DNA from: an uncultured Saprospiraceae bacterium
GTDB lineage: Bacteria > Bacteroidota > Bacteroidia > Chitinophagales > Saprospiraceae
DNA length: 64,000 nucleotides
NCBI GenBank assembly: GCA_937941765.1
Contig: CALDGQ010000037.1
Location: forward strand, 1-64,000
Direction of reading: 5' to 3'
Below, piece after piece: positions 12,701 to 22,300 of the stretch (position 1 is its first letter; each line of letters starts with the position of its first letter). Below the pieces are notes generated by a model. That model searched no databases and was not told the DNA's origin. It saw only the letters and a list, made by a program, of their open reading frames with translations. The position numbers were made by a program, and so were the translations under genes.

Positions 12701-15700
12701 CAACAGAAGTTACTATAGTTAATGAAGATAATTTAGATATCGACTTTGGTTACAACTATGCACCTCCAGCGGATACCAATACACCAACAACAGGTGCGTT
12801 AGGTGCAATTGGTGATAGAATTTGGAATGATGCCAATGGTGACGGTGTGCAAGATGCTGGAGAAGCAGGAATTGGTGGAGTAACCGTAAATTTATTAGAT
12901 GATACAGGTGCCGTAATTGCAACCACTACAACAGATGCTGCAGGAAATTATATTTTCGATAATTTACCAGCAGGTGTATATAGTGTTGAAGTTGATGATT
13001 CAACGCTACCAGCGGACTTTGTTACAACACCAACTGGTGATCCGGATAATGATGGTGACAACACAAGTGATCCAATCGTATTAGGTCCAGGTGATGTTTA
13101 TCTTGACTTAGACTTTGGATATAACAATCCAACTGGAAATGCAATTGGCGATATGATTTTCTTAGATACGAATGCAGATGGAACTGAAGATGCTGGTGAT
13201 TTACCATTAGAAGGAGTGACCGTAGCATTATACGAAGATACAAATGGAAATGGAGTAATCGATCCAGGAGAATTACCAATAGCAACAATGGCTACTGACG
13301 AAAATGGAAACTACTTATTTGATGGTTTGCCTGATGGTGATTACATTGTTGCAGTTACAGATACCGATAATGTTACAGGAGGTATGACAAATACAGCCGA
13401 TCCTGACGGTGGTGCAGATGAAACTTCAGCAGTTACTTTAGCAGGAGCAGATGATTTAGATCAAGATTTCGGTTATACGCCAGAAGGGCATGATCCAACA
13501 TTGGGGATGATTGGCGACTTTGTATTCTTGGATGTCAATGGGGACGATACACAGGACCCAGGAGATCAAGGTATTGAAGGTGTAAAAGTTGAATTGTTTG
13601 ATAGCAATGGAGCTTTAGTCGCAACTACTACTACAGATGCAAATGGAATGTACTTGTTTGGCGCTTTAGATGCAGATACCTATACGGTGAAAGTAGATGC
13701 CACAACTTTACCAAGTTCAGGAAACATCCCAGCAGGATTGACGCAAAGTGTTGACCCAGATGGTGGTAATGACAATGAATCTACGGTAACAATTGCACAA
13801 GGAGGGATTGATTTAGATCAAGACTTCGGTTACAAAGCACCGACTCCAAATGAGATTGGTGGTACCATCTGGCAAGACATGGATGCAAATGGTACATTGG
13901 ATGAAAGCAATCCACCATTGTTTGAAGGTGTAACAGTCGTGTTATATGATGATCAAGGAAATGTGGTAGGAACTACTGTAACGGATGCCAATGGAGATTA
14001 TTCATTCCCAGGTTTACCTGATGGAACCTATACTGTTGATGTAACCGATGATGCAGGAATACTTGCTGATTACTGGAAGTCCAATGGCGGAAATCCAGGT
14101 GCAGATAACAATTCGCAGCCAGATGGAACGAATACAGTTTCAGTAGCTGGTGGCCAGACAGATACCACTTCTGATTTCGGATATTATACAGAAGCAGCTT
14201 CTATAGGTAATACAGTGTGGATTGATAGAAATGGAGATGGAATTCACGATCCAAGTGAATCACCACTACCATTAGTTGAAGTAACACTGACGATTACATA
14301 TCCTGATGGGACCGTAGTAACAATGGTAGATTCGACAGATGCGACTGGTGCTTACAGTTTCGACAACTTATTGTTAGATGAAGATTATGCAACCGGAGGA
14401 GGTGGCGCGATGCCAACTTACGAATTGGTCGTAACACCACCAACTGGTTTCAATACAACATTAGTTGACGTTAATAGTAATGGAAACGACATGGAAGATT
14501 CTGATGATCCAACAGGGACAATGGCGATACCGACACAAGGTCAAGAAGATGTATCTGTATTATCAGATCCGACTATGGAAACAATAGAAGGTTCTTATGA
14601 TTTTGGATTTACCTTTGATTGTGCCGCACCAATTGTACACTACGCAATTACGAATGGAGCAATTTCAAATCCAGGTCAAACAACGGATTACTTCTATCAG
14701 GATTCTGTTCAGAACTTAGCTACTTATACGAATCATACTTCTTTAGCACAACAAAATGGTGTTATTAGATGTATCGATTACTGCGAATTCGGACAATGGA
14801 GTTATTACTTTAACTCTTCAGATCCAGATGAATATTTATTTGCAATTGAGCATGGTACAAACGTAACTCCAATAGAGTACATCGAACTTTGTGTAGATGA
14901 CAATCCAGCGGATCGTTATTCAGTAGGGTCCGTTGATGCCACTTATGTAATGGCAAGAGATTGGTTTGTAAGAACCGTCAACGATGCACCATTGTTAGAC
15001 GCGGGAGGAAATCCTACAACAGTAAACATACGTTTCTACTTCCCGGAAGAAGAATTTAAAGAGATCATTGATCAAGCTGTTGCACAAGCAAATATTTGGG
15101 GTTCAGCAATTCCAACAGTTGCAGATGCTTACTGGTTCAAAAAAGAAGCATGGGGAGTGAATACGGATATCGACGACTTAGGAAGTGCATTGAAGCCTTT
15201 TGATATTACCTACAAGCAAAATGCAGCTACAACTGCGCTTGGAGACAATACCGTACTAGGAAGTAATGGCTCATTAGAAAATGTGAGAAACCACATCCAG
15301 TTCAATGGAATTTCAGGATTCTCAGGAGGAACAGCAGCTATCACAATTCACAATACCGCGCTTCCAGTGGCATTAGCTGCAGTTGAAGCAGACGTAAATG
15401 GATGTGATGTAACATTAAAATGGCAAGCAGAATCAGAAACTGGTTTCAGTCATTATGTTGTTGAAAAGAGTTTTGATGGATCTACTTTTGAAAGCATAGG
15501 GAATATCGAAGCCCTACAAACGGTAGGAACAAAGAATTACGACTTTACAGAAACAGAAGTAATTGGTAATATATTCTTCAGATTGAAAATGTTGAATTTG
15601 GATGGAACCTATTCTTATTCAAATATAATTCAGACACAAACTGAATGTGAAGAAGAAGTTGTCAAGTTGAAATTATTTCCAAATCCAATTGGTTTAAACC

Positions 15701-15927
15701 AAACTACATTGAATGTTGAATTTACAAGTAAGCGTGAAGTAACTGCGTGGATTAAAGTCACCGACGGACTAGGTGTTGAGAAAATGAATTTCCCAATAGA
15801 TGCAGTATCAGGCGAGAATAGATTAGGATTAGATATTTCGAATCTGCCTTCAGGTTCATTTATCCTAACATTACATACGGGTAAAGGAAAGTTAAAAACT
15901 CAAAGATTTGTAAAAATAAATGAGTAA
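3748..15927 (+). CDS. Giant T9SS surface protein with two SdrD B-like hexads
   Basis: A 4059-aa protein. The ATG at 3748 is chosen because it gives a normal signal peptide (hydrophobic core LNLITLCALMSFLF, end SLSAQ) and lies just after a promoter-like element. Residues about 39-2176 form a Cys-rich N-terminal module with DUF11/Ig-like segments; it contains a discoidin (F5/8C)-like stretch at about 1834-1953 and a PKD/Ig-like stretch at about 2011-2091. Residues 2177-3622 are twelve SdrD B-like domains arranged as two A-F hexads, each with a DxDxDG-type loop such as DEDGDGDQDAGE. Residues about 3625-3866 are a module of unknown family shared only with giant gene 5. A FnIII-like segment and a T9SS type A sorting domain (LKLFPNP, about 3972) end it. 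The N-terminal module is closely similar to that of giant gene 4. A calcium-stiffened surface stalk or adhesin is the likely role, by inference. Confidence 0.88.
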   Translation: MRNNLQIYIREFNVISRLNLITLCALMSFLFSTSLSAQCPDVEIIPLQDVPGYPQFDQVNLCGDADTLSFIIYSGDPGRIVGCELQLNLPAGLEYGGFEFATFGGTSVINTNPDACNPQFIVDDFQADSLVVVNVGVKANCEVDLNNMLQIEYEFSYNFIDSLNNLTTCSETVLIDNEYNAGVKTPVLNLLSEFTPQEVDIMVLGDEYCQTINISQDGLSSTLDEFLFEIIGLDLSSSININSITANGAHAVTHTYDAATMTTTAPITSAMFVGNGIPGPDDTQFNTNEILALEICYQVDVCPDITSAIFNYRASYGCNDEECANSMKTNALNIVPTGSLMPTATTALVSAPTLCGADGEIALTITNPNPVGDSNKYTDLIVGFETCEKANLDITQLMIGGIAMPVNTFGWINDDLNIDFTALAVGNDIDGPGGLEDLDGDGVFDDIPAGTTISLSVFLGTVCGTGESDPESCPANNCSFSQFYVNAKTNCGVAFSEYPSGLADMNIIYGPTAISNPNEYAIPIGDPTTAGYDFEQFGTPGAKTQEIEFCYDFTTENFNGCTTGDIALQITFDGAPGYIYDIDILSAELSEDGGATYTQTANIATDTSWLAISDEKRQFTLDLGSDATNVCYKYVMEMDSLWCPPPAFWFGAQQVIETCNDAGCGAGGCEIVRACRTATFRGDAEKPNCDCVLKGDVRDMYRKNYGFTDASCTTPVTRNDVTIADQNRYLPGDTMMLDYYYIITDDYAVNNLELSRLALDLWFTGSTGYQSSIPAMELFPNPEQSAILEFSVNKVGTSYANRQIIDLDLLNGCNDGGYGFNHSFGDVPWDGTKHSCSNSSNDNYDGTMLRATIYNYKKVTDCGIWAPDGGDCLDEFFAYANYEAGDTINFTYQIELMKNPNRVARDVAGVTQVAPSQNHTISVTGYIDFLDENGPASCITRYGSDCAVNPVFSGTLPGDISSHSEVTLDNCGGSIEHSFYLNSEVPLDWFNDEFRPVYNVTGVRDPLYAPMVYCGNSEILNYNNGVSSSIAIAPDSSANLFCVPVTGYANDLCAIESGNSAELSWDPAKAGAKALGLGNVGMDSMKLKYDFCLICPDAISATDYQIFYDYSDLSSQSFDYACLTCANNAGQICTDLGYSSGEVWAQDIVDSMFHVMNVQGPNVGIVDTRTPLQNVSAALGAGAGALIASAVPAVSEEIQAIDICNPNTGDPATGVAASVTIPVSVALVDVYSDLAGTVLTTTLVSDDGINKTYSVDLGITTLAASACTTIYVGTTMLFCPTSEEPPAEVCVAGVSGCAPLEVIAALSAASGCGSNEVCYVYITGEVGLQTEWFDHPTDPSLCEEMTLSVRVKNVKETTLLDILSSFEVPPGMTVVANSWEVAYPGGPTTFGTWTTVPDPDIVSGNTYSYSDDNIWSVPAGTPIHTTGLEGISVANATADNNKVAFRFKVTTNCDEFLSGSMVKTETTAANPCEEDVITTGNTSSPGIIIDGADPAENAQLIVLADPKELNCNATNNTFGLTAINTSAYPTSNDVTTCITIPAGLTFVPNSVNVVQPVGYTIMNTTSTQIGDKLEVCFDTPLIGVSQSMKVTFDAAVDQTMECGEVKVGVDIKSRVQSVTCNPGPPTSCDVFVQNSVNPEITLTIQPPFIAENWEVFTECATGGNVSLAYSYDINHNGPDAMNQAYTVEVYKDINGDAIINTAIDQLLVSDAGTFSVVNGAMVTVSGSIDIANEDSCPIMMQVSYGSSCACDTQEAYFDDIKLKALSEYTEPISMCPGDCIDIEICDFVSVTGDSIPSATSAVYAFSIDHSKGNSYTVPTPNGMAGLNYAGFNDGSILDTETNMLFPEQSWNESGWIVANFGKPHNVTQITIGAGHVSGWTFAAGLAVYKSTPYELQYSHDGNTWTDSGLNFSGGSDNVLLDVLPLPVPIAAQYWRMSSIGTWNWGVGEWSFQGESVPFIETQPISQVGSTVTICLPDDVGIDIPWPVTFTTGTGSCMVSEVLEIWNTGADRVTLGDDLVICGDECLDLEVELEGNGDLNGATYVWTPTTGLSDPTIADPEVCNLTADITYIVDVTLPGGCVKSDTIFVDHQMTPTPTPPTFAEICANSGGTLEAVPGYAEYTWFEVIGTSEIQVAITMVNTYDVLYPGIYIYKAYDGISPCPIAIGEIQAVEISCEYNIGNYIWLDEDGDGDQDAGEAGIGGVTVYLTDDNGVVIDSTVTDFNGGYLFEGVAPGDYTVSVNPTTLPTGLDNETFDLDGNVDGSTPVTIVDEDNLDIDFGYNYAPPADTNNPAASLGAIGDFIWSDANGDGVQDPGEPGIGGVVVNLLDDTGAIIATTTTDASGHYIFDDLPAGVYSVEVDDSTLPSNFVTTPTGDPDGDADNISEPIVLAPGDVFLGMDFGYNDPNAYNIGDQIFLDTNADGVEDAGEPGIEGVTVALFADTNGNGVLDPGELPIATTTTDENGNYLFPGVSDGDYIVVVTDTDNVLDELYNTADPDGGMDEVSAVTIAGADDLDQDFGYTPEGHDPGDGMLGDFIFLDVNGDGTQDPGDSGLEGVVINLYDGMGNLIATTTTDENGQYLFGGLDADTYTIEVDPTSLPNGGAGISQSVDPDGTSDNTSTNTLAQGEVNLDQDFGYEADTPNTIGGTIWEDVDANGTLDDTAILFEGVTVVLYDDQGNVVATTVTDANGDYSFEGLPDGTYTVDVTDDANILGDYWKSEGTNPGADNNSQMDTNTVSVSGGSTDTTSDFGYYTDGASLGNFVWSDDNNDGIQDAGEAGIEGVVVTLDITYPDGTVVTLTDTTDVDGHYSFDNLLLDEDYNTGGGATMPTFELSAATPADYMPTVIDANANANDLADSEDPAGTTANPTQGSDDTTTNADPTMESPEASYDFGFSPNVGYAIGNYIWLDEDGDGDQDAGENGIGGVLVELLDDTGAVIATTYTDANGGYLFEDIAPGDYTVIVDSTTLPAGLDNQTFDLDSILDHSTEVTIVNEDNLDIDFGYNYAPPADTNTPTTGALGAIGDRIWNDANGDGVQDAGEAGIGGVTVNLLDDTGAVIATTTTDAAGNYIFDNLPAGVYSVEVDDSTLPADFVTTPTGDPDNDGDNTSDPIVLGPGDVYLDLDFGYNNPTGNAIGDMIFLDTNADGTEDAGDLPLEGVTVALYEDTNGNGVIDPGELPIATMATDENGNYLFDGLPDGDYIVAVTDTDNVTGGMTNTADPDGGADETSAVTLAGADDLDQDFGYTPEGHDPTLGMIGDFVFLDVNGDDTQDPGDQGIEGVKVELFDSNGALVATTTTDANGMYLFGALDADTYTVKVDATTLPSSGNIPAGLTQSVDPDGGNDNESTVTIAQGGIDLDQDFGYKAPTPNEIGGTIWQDMDANGTLDESNPPLFEGVTVVLYDDQGNVVGTTVTDANGDYSFPGLPDGTYTVDVTDDAGILADYWKSNGGNPGADNNSQPDGTNTVSVAGGQTDTTSDFGYYTEAASIGNTVWIDRNGDGIHDPSESPLPLVEVTLTITYPDGTVVTMVDSTDATGAYSFDNLLLDEDYATGGGGAMPTYELVVTPPTGFNTTLVDVNSNGNDMEDSDDPTGTMAIPTQGQEDVSVLSDPTMETIEGSYDFGFTFDCAAPIVHYAITNGAISNPGQTTDYFYQDSVQNLATYTNHTSLAQQNGVIRCIDYCEFGQWSYYFNSSDPDEYLFAIEHGTNVTPIEYIELCVDDNPADRYSVGSVDATYVMARDWFVRTVNDAPLLDAGGNPTTVNIRFYFPEEEFKEIIDQAVAQANIWGSAIPTVADAYWFKKEAWGVNTDIDDLGSALKPFDITYKQNAATTALGDNTVLGSNGSLENVRNHIQFNGISGFSGGTAAITIHNTALPVALAAVEADVNGCDVTLKWQAESETGFSHYVVEKSFDGSTFESIGNIEALQTVGTKNYDFTETEVIGNIFFRLKMLNLDGTYSYSNIIQTQTECEEEVVKLKLFPNPIGLNQTTLNVEFTSKREVTAWIKVTDGLGVEKMNFPIDAVSGENRLGLDISNLPSGSFILTLHTGKGKLKTQRFVKINE
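10276..12441 (+). repeat. SdrD B-like hexad, copy 1 of giant gene 2 (alpha type)
   Basis: A 722-aa super-repeat of six domains in the order A-B-C-D-E-F. Domain starts are near 10276, 10629, 10969, 11336, 11671 and 12010. Alpha-type signatures: FGYNDPNAYN between B and C, LYDGMG in D, VSGGSTD in E, DANANANDLADSEDPAG and QGSDDT in F. Confidence 0.85.
12442..14613 (+). repeat. SdrD B-like hexad, copy 2 of giant gene 2 (beta type)
   Basis: A 724-aa second copy with domain starts near 12442, 12799, 13138, 13504, 13849 and 14195. Beta-type signatures: GDRIWNDANG and DAAGNYIFDNL in B, FGYNNPTGNAIGD between B and C, KVELFDSNG in D, VDVNSNGND and AIPTQGQED in F. Confidence 0.85.
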
Positions 15928-15948
15928 TTAATTGACCTTATCAATTTT

Positions 15949-15987
15949 AAAAGCCTTGTTTCCTAGTGGAGCAAGGCTTTTTCTTTT
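15949..15987 (+). terminator. Rho-independent terminator after giant gene 2
   Basis: A perfect 9-bp stem, AAAGCCTTG (15950-15958) with CAAGGCTTT (15972-15980), is followed by a T-rich run. It lies about 22 nt after the stop codon. Confidence 0.85.
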
Positions 15988-16004
15988 GATCGATATTGCT
16001 AATT

Positions 16005-16011
16005 TGTCACA
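16005..16011 (+). promoter_or_regulatory. TGTCACA heptamer upstream of giant gene 3 (distal)
   Basis: Distal of two same-strand TGTCACA copies in this intergenic region, about 395 nt before the ATG. It lies shortly after the upstream terminator. Confidence 0.25.
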
Positions 16012-16246
16012 CATAATTCTAAGTTATAGCGTCCATCATTAATTTTTTTTATTGCTGTTTTCTAATAATTGAGTCACTTATTAACAATTTTCTTTGCGCG
16101 GAAAAGCAAAACAAAAAATCCAACCTTATGAATCTAAAATGACTATGGTTAATTTAAAGAATAGCTAAATCTTTTGATTTCAGTCAGTAATAGTTGAGAA
16201 ATCTTTTTCTATTGAAGTCTACTGTTCATTTTATCACATCTTATAA

Positions 16247-16253
16247 TGTCACA
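16247..16253 (+). promoter_or_regulatory. TGTCACA heptamer upstream of giant gene 3 (proximal)
   Basis: Proximal copy, 153 nt before the ATG and 50 nt before TTATTGTA at 16297. The same pair with a 53-nt spacing precedes giant gene 5, at nearly the same distance from its start. Confidence 0.4.
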
Positions 16254-16330
16254 GTTAGAAAAGGCAAAAACAACCTAAAAATGTGTTTAAGAACACTTAT
16301 TGTATATTAATACATAACCTCAACAAATAA

Positions 16331-16347
16331 AACCGAATCCTTCGGTT
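16331..16347 (+). promoter_or_regulatory. Small perfect hairpin in the leader of giant gene 3
   Basis: AACCGAA and TTCGGTT form a 7-bp stem with a 3-nt loop, 53 nt upstream of the ATG. There is no T-run, so it is not a terminator. A leader structure or operator is possible. Confidence 0.3.
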
Positions 16348-16399
16348 GCACTATCGAATTCAACAACACATTTTCGAACTAGAAAATTTATAAGGTGAT

Positions 16400-19300
16400 A
16401 TGACTAATTTAATATTAACAAGAAAGTTCCTATTTGGAATCTCTTCTTATCAACTACTCCTTGTTTCAACTTTACTATTATCAAGTTTAAGTTTTACGTT
16501 TGCAAGTCCTTGCGTTCCTACAACAGGATGCTTATCTGGAAATGCATTTGAAGATTACAACTTTGATGGAATAGAAGATCCAATTGAACCTGGTGTTCAA
16601 GGTATTGAAGTTCATATTTATGATGACAGCAATACACTGGTTAATAACATTACAACTGATGTGAATGGGGATTGGCAATTATGTGGATTGACAGATGGAG
16701 ACGCATTTAGAATTGAATTCCATATTCCATCAACCCTTAATTGGTTGCAACCAACACAAAATGGCTCAGATAATGGAACTGATGTCCAATTCATAACTGC
16801 ACCTGATTGCGCAGATTTTAGTATTGGTAATTCTGACAACTTTTGTCAAGACAATCCGTATTTGGGTGTTGCTTGTTATGGAAATGGAGACCCAACAGTT
16901 CCTGCAAATGGTGCTTTGGAAGCTTTTGTTTCAATGCCGTATGATGCAACCAGCCCTAATTCGACCACACATACTCCACCACCACTCAAGCAAGCAATTG
17001 TTGAAGATATTGGGACAGTTTGGGGTTCCGCTTATCAACCATCTTCTAGTACTATGTTTGCATCTGCAGTGATGCGTCGTTTTGCTGGTTTTGGACCACT
17101 TGGTACGGGAGGTATTTATAAATTCGATTTTAGCGACCCAACTACAGGGTTACCAGGTACACATCCATATAACTACATTGATGTGAATACAATCGGAATT
17201 TCTACTGGTGCAGATACCAGAGATCCGAACGACCCTTGTAATGCACTAGCATTGAATCCGACAGACCCATCGCATGATATAGATGCATATGATGCTGTAG
17301 GAACAGTTGGGATTGGAGATATTGATTATGATCCACATAACAATACACTTTGGTTGATTAATTTAAATGATGCTTCACTTTATGGAATAGAAAATATCGA
17401 TCCTACAACAACTCCTGTTGCGAGTGATGTAGTTGGAGGAATAGCTGTTCCGCTACCTGCTGGTTACACTTGTGATGGGCAAATCCGACCTTGGGCAGTA
17501 AAATATCATAAAGGTTTGGTCTATGTAGGGTCCGTTTGCGATAGTTATTTAGATCAATCAGGTGGTTCCTTAATGGGTTTTGTTTTGTCAATAGACCCAA
17601 ACAATTTAGGGGGAGGTTTCACTTTGGTAACAGAGGTTGATATAATTGCAAATCCACAAGGTGGATATGGACCTACTGGAACTTCGACTTGGAGAGCATG
17701 GCGATTTATTTGGGCTGGTAACCCTGCTTATCCGACTCAGTCGCCTATACTGACAAATATAGAGTTTGATGATGATGACTCGATGATTGTAGGTGTGATG
17801 GATAGAAAGGGGCTTCAAGCAGGACATCAAAATTACAACGTTCCAGTTTGTACTAACACAGATATTTCGGATTTTACTAGTTATGGAGATATCATGAGAA
17901 TGTGTTACGTTGGAGGTACCTATATTCTGGATTCAGATGCGGGTTGTACAACATCTCCTAACCCAGTTGCTATTCCAGGTGCTCCAGAATATTATTGGGG
18001 AGAGCATGGACCAGTTTCTGGCACTTCAGTAGATTTTAATGAAATTAGTTTAGGGGGATTAGCTCTATTGCCAAATTCAGATGAAGTGCTGGGTACCGTT
18101 TTCGATCCAGTGGCATTCCATTCAGCAGGACTTATGACTTTAGATAATACTACTGGTGGAGATGTTAATCGCTATCAGGTTTATAACTCAGATAATGGTC
18201 CTGCGCCAACATTTGGTAAAACAGTTGGTTTAGGAGAACCAGAATTAATTTGCAATCCTGCTCCTTTAGAAATCGGAAACTATGTTTGGATTGACTTAAA
18301 TGGAAACGGAATGCAAGACGCTCATGAAATGGGAGTTGATAATTTAATCATACAATTATATGATGCAGCCGGGACTTTGATTGGACAAGATACAACCGTA
18401 AATGGAAATTATTTTTTCAATCAATACAATGTAGATGTAACAGGAATTACAGTTGATGGAGCTGGAATTGCAACGCCAAATAACAACTTCAATCTAATCG
18501 GATACAACGAGCAATATTTTATCGTATTCGGTGATAGCCAATATGCTAATGGCGATTTTGTAATTGGGGGAGACACTTTTGTCAGTACCACAACCTTCGA
18601 TGTTAATGGGAATGCGAATAACAATATTGATTCAGATGTTGATGAAACTAATTTAACTTCGGGAAGCTTGGGGGCAAGACCTGATGGTTTACCTTTTATT
18701 GATGTAACAACAAGCTCACAAGCATTTACAGCACACCAATTTGATATGGGAATTATTCCTTTTGTTCCACTAAGTATTGGAAATTATATTTGGGTTGATG
18801 AAGATGGTGATGGCGATCAAGATGCTGGAGAAGTTGGAATTCCTGGAGTACCTGTAAATTTATATGATGAGAACAGTGTACTTATTGCAACTACCTATAC
18901 TGATTTTAATGGGGGTTATATTTTTGACAACCTACCTCAAGGCACCTATACTGTTGAAGTAGATGACACTCAATTACCTGCAGGATTGCAAAATCAGACT
19001 TATGATGTGGATGGCGTTTTAGATCATACTACGGTAGTTACATTAACAGATGATGACTTAGCGGTAGACTTTGGTTACAACTACGCGCCACCAGCAGATA
19101 CCAATAACCCAGCAGGTGCTACAGGAGCCATTGGAGATAGAATATGGAATGATGCAAATGGAGATGGAATCCAAGATCCAGGTGAATCTGGTATTGGAAG
19201 TGTTACAGTCAATTTGTTGGATGATACAGGTGCGGTAATTGGAACGACAACAACTGATGCAGCTGGAAATTATGTTTTTGATAATTTAGCAGCTGGTGTA

Positions 19301-22300
19301 TATAGTGTTGAGATAGATGATACTACTTTGCCAACAGGGTTTACACCAAATCCAACAGGTGATCCTGATTCAGATGGAGACAATACTTCAGAGGAAATAA
19401 TCTTAGCGCCAGGTGATGTATATCTAGATATGGATTTTGGATACAATAATCCTACAGGAAATGACATTGGTGATATTGTTTTCGTTGATGTTAATGGAAA
19501 TGGAAACTTCAATGCTGGTGAATTACCAATATCTGGAGTTACCGTTGCTTTGATTGATGATGCCAATGGAAACGGAATATGGGATGCAGGAGAATTACCA
19601 ATTGCGACTACAACAACTGATGCTACTGGAAATTATTTATTCGCTGGATTGCCAGATGATGATTATGTAGTACTGGTTACAGACACTGACAATATTCTTA
19701 GTGGAATGACTAACAGTGCAGATCCGGATGGAGGAAATAATGCTTATTCAGGAGTAACTTTAGCTGGGGCGGATGATCTTACACAAGATTTCGGTTATGT
19801 ACCAGAAGGCCACACCGCAACAGATGGAATAATTGGTAATTTTGTATTCTTAGATGCAGATGGTAACAATGCTTATACAGCAGGAGAACAAGGAATCGAA
19901 GATGTTAAAGTAGAATTATTCGACAATACTAACACTTTAATTGCAACTAAATATACAGATCCAAACGGTATGTATCTTTTTGGCGGTTTGCCAGCAGGAA
20001 CTTATACTGTAAAAGTAGATGAAACATCATTGCCAGGATCTGGTTCGATACCAGTAGGATTGAATGCAAGCGTAGATCCGGATGGTGGTAATGACAATGA
20101 GTCAACAACAACGATTGCGACAGGAGGTCAGGATTTACTGCAAGACTTTGGATACAAAGCATTGACACCAAATACGATCACAGGAACAATCTGGGAAGAT
20201 GTCGATGCCAATGGTACTTTAGATGAGACAACTCCAAATTTATTTGAAAATGTAACAGTAGTGTTGTCTGATAATCAAGGAAATATCATCGCTACAACTA
20301 CCACGGACGCCAATGGAGATTTTACTTTTATTGGTTTGCCAGATGGGACTTACATTGTAGATGTCACTGATGATAATGAAGTGCTTTCAGATTATTGGAA
20401 ATCAAATGGACCAAATCCAGGTATCAATAATAATAGTCAAAACGAAACCAATTCAGTCTGGGTATCAGGTGGAAAGACCGATGTTACATCAGATTTCGGA
20501 TATTATACCGCTGGAGCTTCCTTAGGAAACTATGTTTGGGAAGACACGAATTTGGATGGTATTCAAGATGCAGTAGAACCAGCGTTGCAAGGAGTTGTGG
20601 TGACATTAGAAATCACTTATCCAGATGGAACAGTGATAACGACAACAGATGTAACAGATGCAAACGGTTATTATAGTTTCGACAACTTATTGTTAGATGA
20701 AGATTACAATACTGGTGGAGGTGGTGCAATGCCAGCTTATGAAATTAGTGCGACTGCACCATCAAATTACATTGCCACAATCGTTGATGTTAATAGTAAT
20801 GGCAATGATTTAGAAGATAGTGAAGATCCAGCAGGAACGGCTGCGATTCCTACACAAGGACAAGAAAATGTAGTAGCGAATGGAGATCCAAATTTAGAAA
20901 CCCCAATTGCATCCTACGATTTCGGATTTGGATTACAAGCAACTTATAATATTGGAAATTATGTATGGTTAGATGAAGATGGAGATGGAGATCAAGATGC
21001 GGGTGAAATTGGAATCGGCGGTGTACCAGTATCATTGGAAGATAATACAGGGACGGTAATCGCAACAACGATAACAGATTTTAACGGAGGATATTTGTTT
21101 GAAGATTTACCAACAGGGACTTATACGGTAGTAGTAGATGATACGAAATTACCAGCAGGTCTTCAAAATCAAACGTTTGATAAAGATGGAGTTTTAGATA
21201 ATGAATCATCAGTAACATTAAGTACCCAAGATGATTTGAGTCAAGATTTTGGGTACAACTACGCACCTCCAAGTGATACTAACAATCCAACAAGTTCATT
21301 AGGAGCCTTAGGAGATAGAGTATGGAGTGATGCAAATGGAGATGGCGTACAAGACCCGCAAGAAGTAGGTGTAGGAGGTGTTACAGTCAACTTGTTAGAT
21401 GATGCTGGAACCGTGATTGGTACAACGACTACGGATGATTCAGGATACTATATTTTTGATAATTTAGCATCTGGTGTATATGCAATCGAAATAGATGATT
21501 CAACATTACCAGCACGTTTTAATACAACCCCAACAGGAGATCCAGATGGAGATATGACAAACATTTCAGAGCTGATTCCATTAGCGCCAGGAGATGTGCA
21601 TATGAATATGGATTTTGGATACAATGATCCAAGTGCTTATAATTTGGGAGATCGAATTTACTTGGATGCGAATGTAAGTGGTGCAGAAGATGCTGGTGAA
21701 TTACCGATTCCAAATGTAACTGTAGCATTAGTTGCGGATACCAATGGCAACGGAATGTGGGATGTTGGAGAATTACCGATAGCAACAGATATCACAGATT
21801 CGAATGGAAATTATATGTTTACAGGATTAGGAAATGGCGACTATGTAGTAGTAGTTACAAATTCTAACAACGTATTGTCAGATATGGCAAATACAGCAGA
21901 CCCAGATGGTGGTTTAGATGACTATTCAGGGGTAACGATTGCAGGGGCAGATGATTTGACCCAAGATTTCGGTTACGCACCAGAAGGGCATACAGCAACA
22001 GACGGACTTATAGGCGACCTGATTTTCTTAGATGCAGATAGAAACGGAACATATAGTGCAGGTGATTCAGGATTGGAGGGCATCGGCGTAATATTGTACA
22101 ATAATGAAGGCGTATTCATAGGATCGACGACAACAGACATTAATGGGAATTATTTGTTTGGTGGATTACCAGCGGATACATATACAGTAGAAGTTGGATC
22201 AGCCTCAATTCCAGTAGGATTAACCAACAATGTAGACCCGGACGGTGGAAATGATGATACTTCACAAACAACAATCGGAGTAGGAGGTCAAGATTTAGAT

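Larger units (their letters stand above)
15928..16399. other. Intergenic region between giant genes 2 and 3
   Basis: This 472-bp spacer holds a terminator, two TGTCACA heptamers (16005 and 16247), a TTATTGTA motif at 16297 also found before giant gene 5, and a small perfect hairpin (AACCGAA/TTCGGTT, 16331-16347) in the probable 5' leader. No coding region was seen. Confidence 0.55.
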
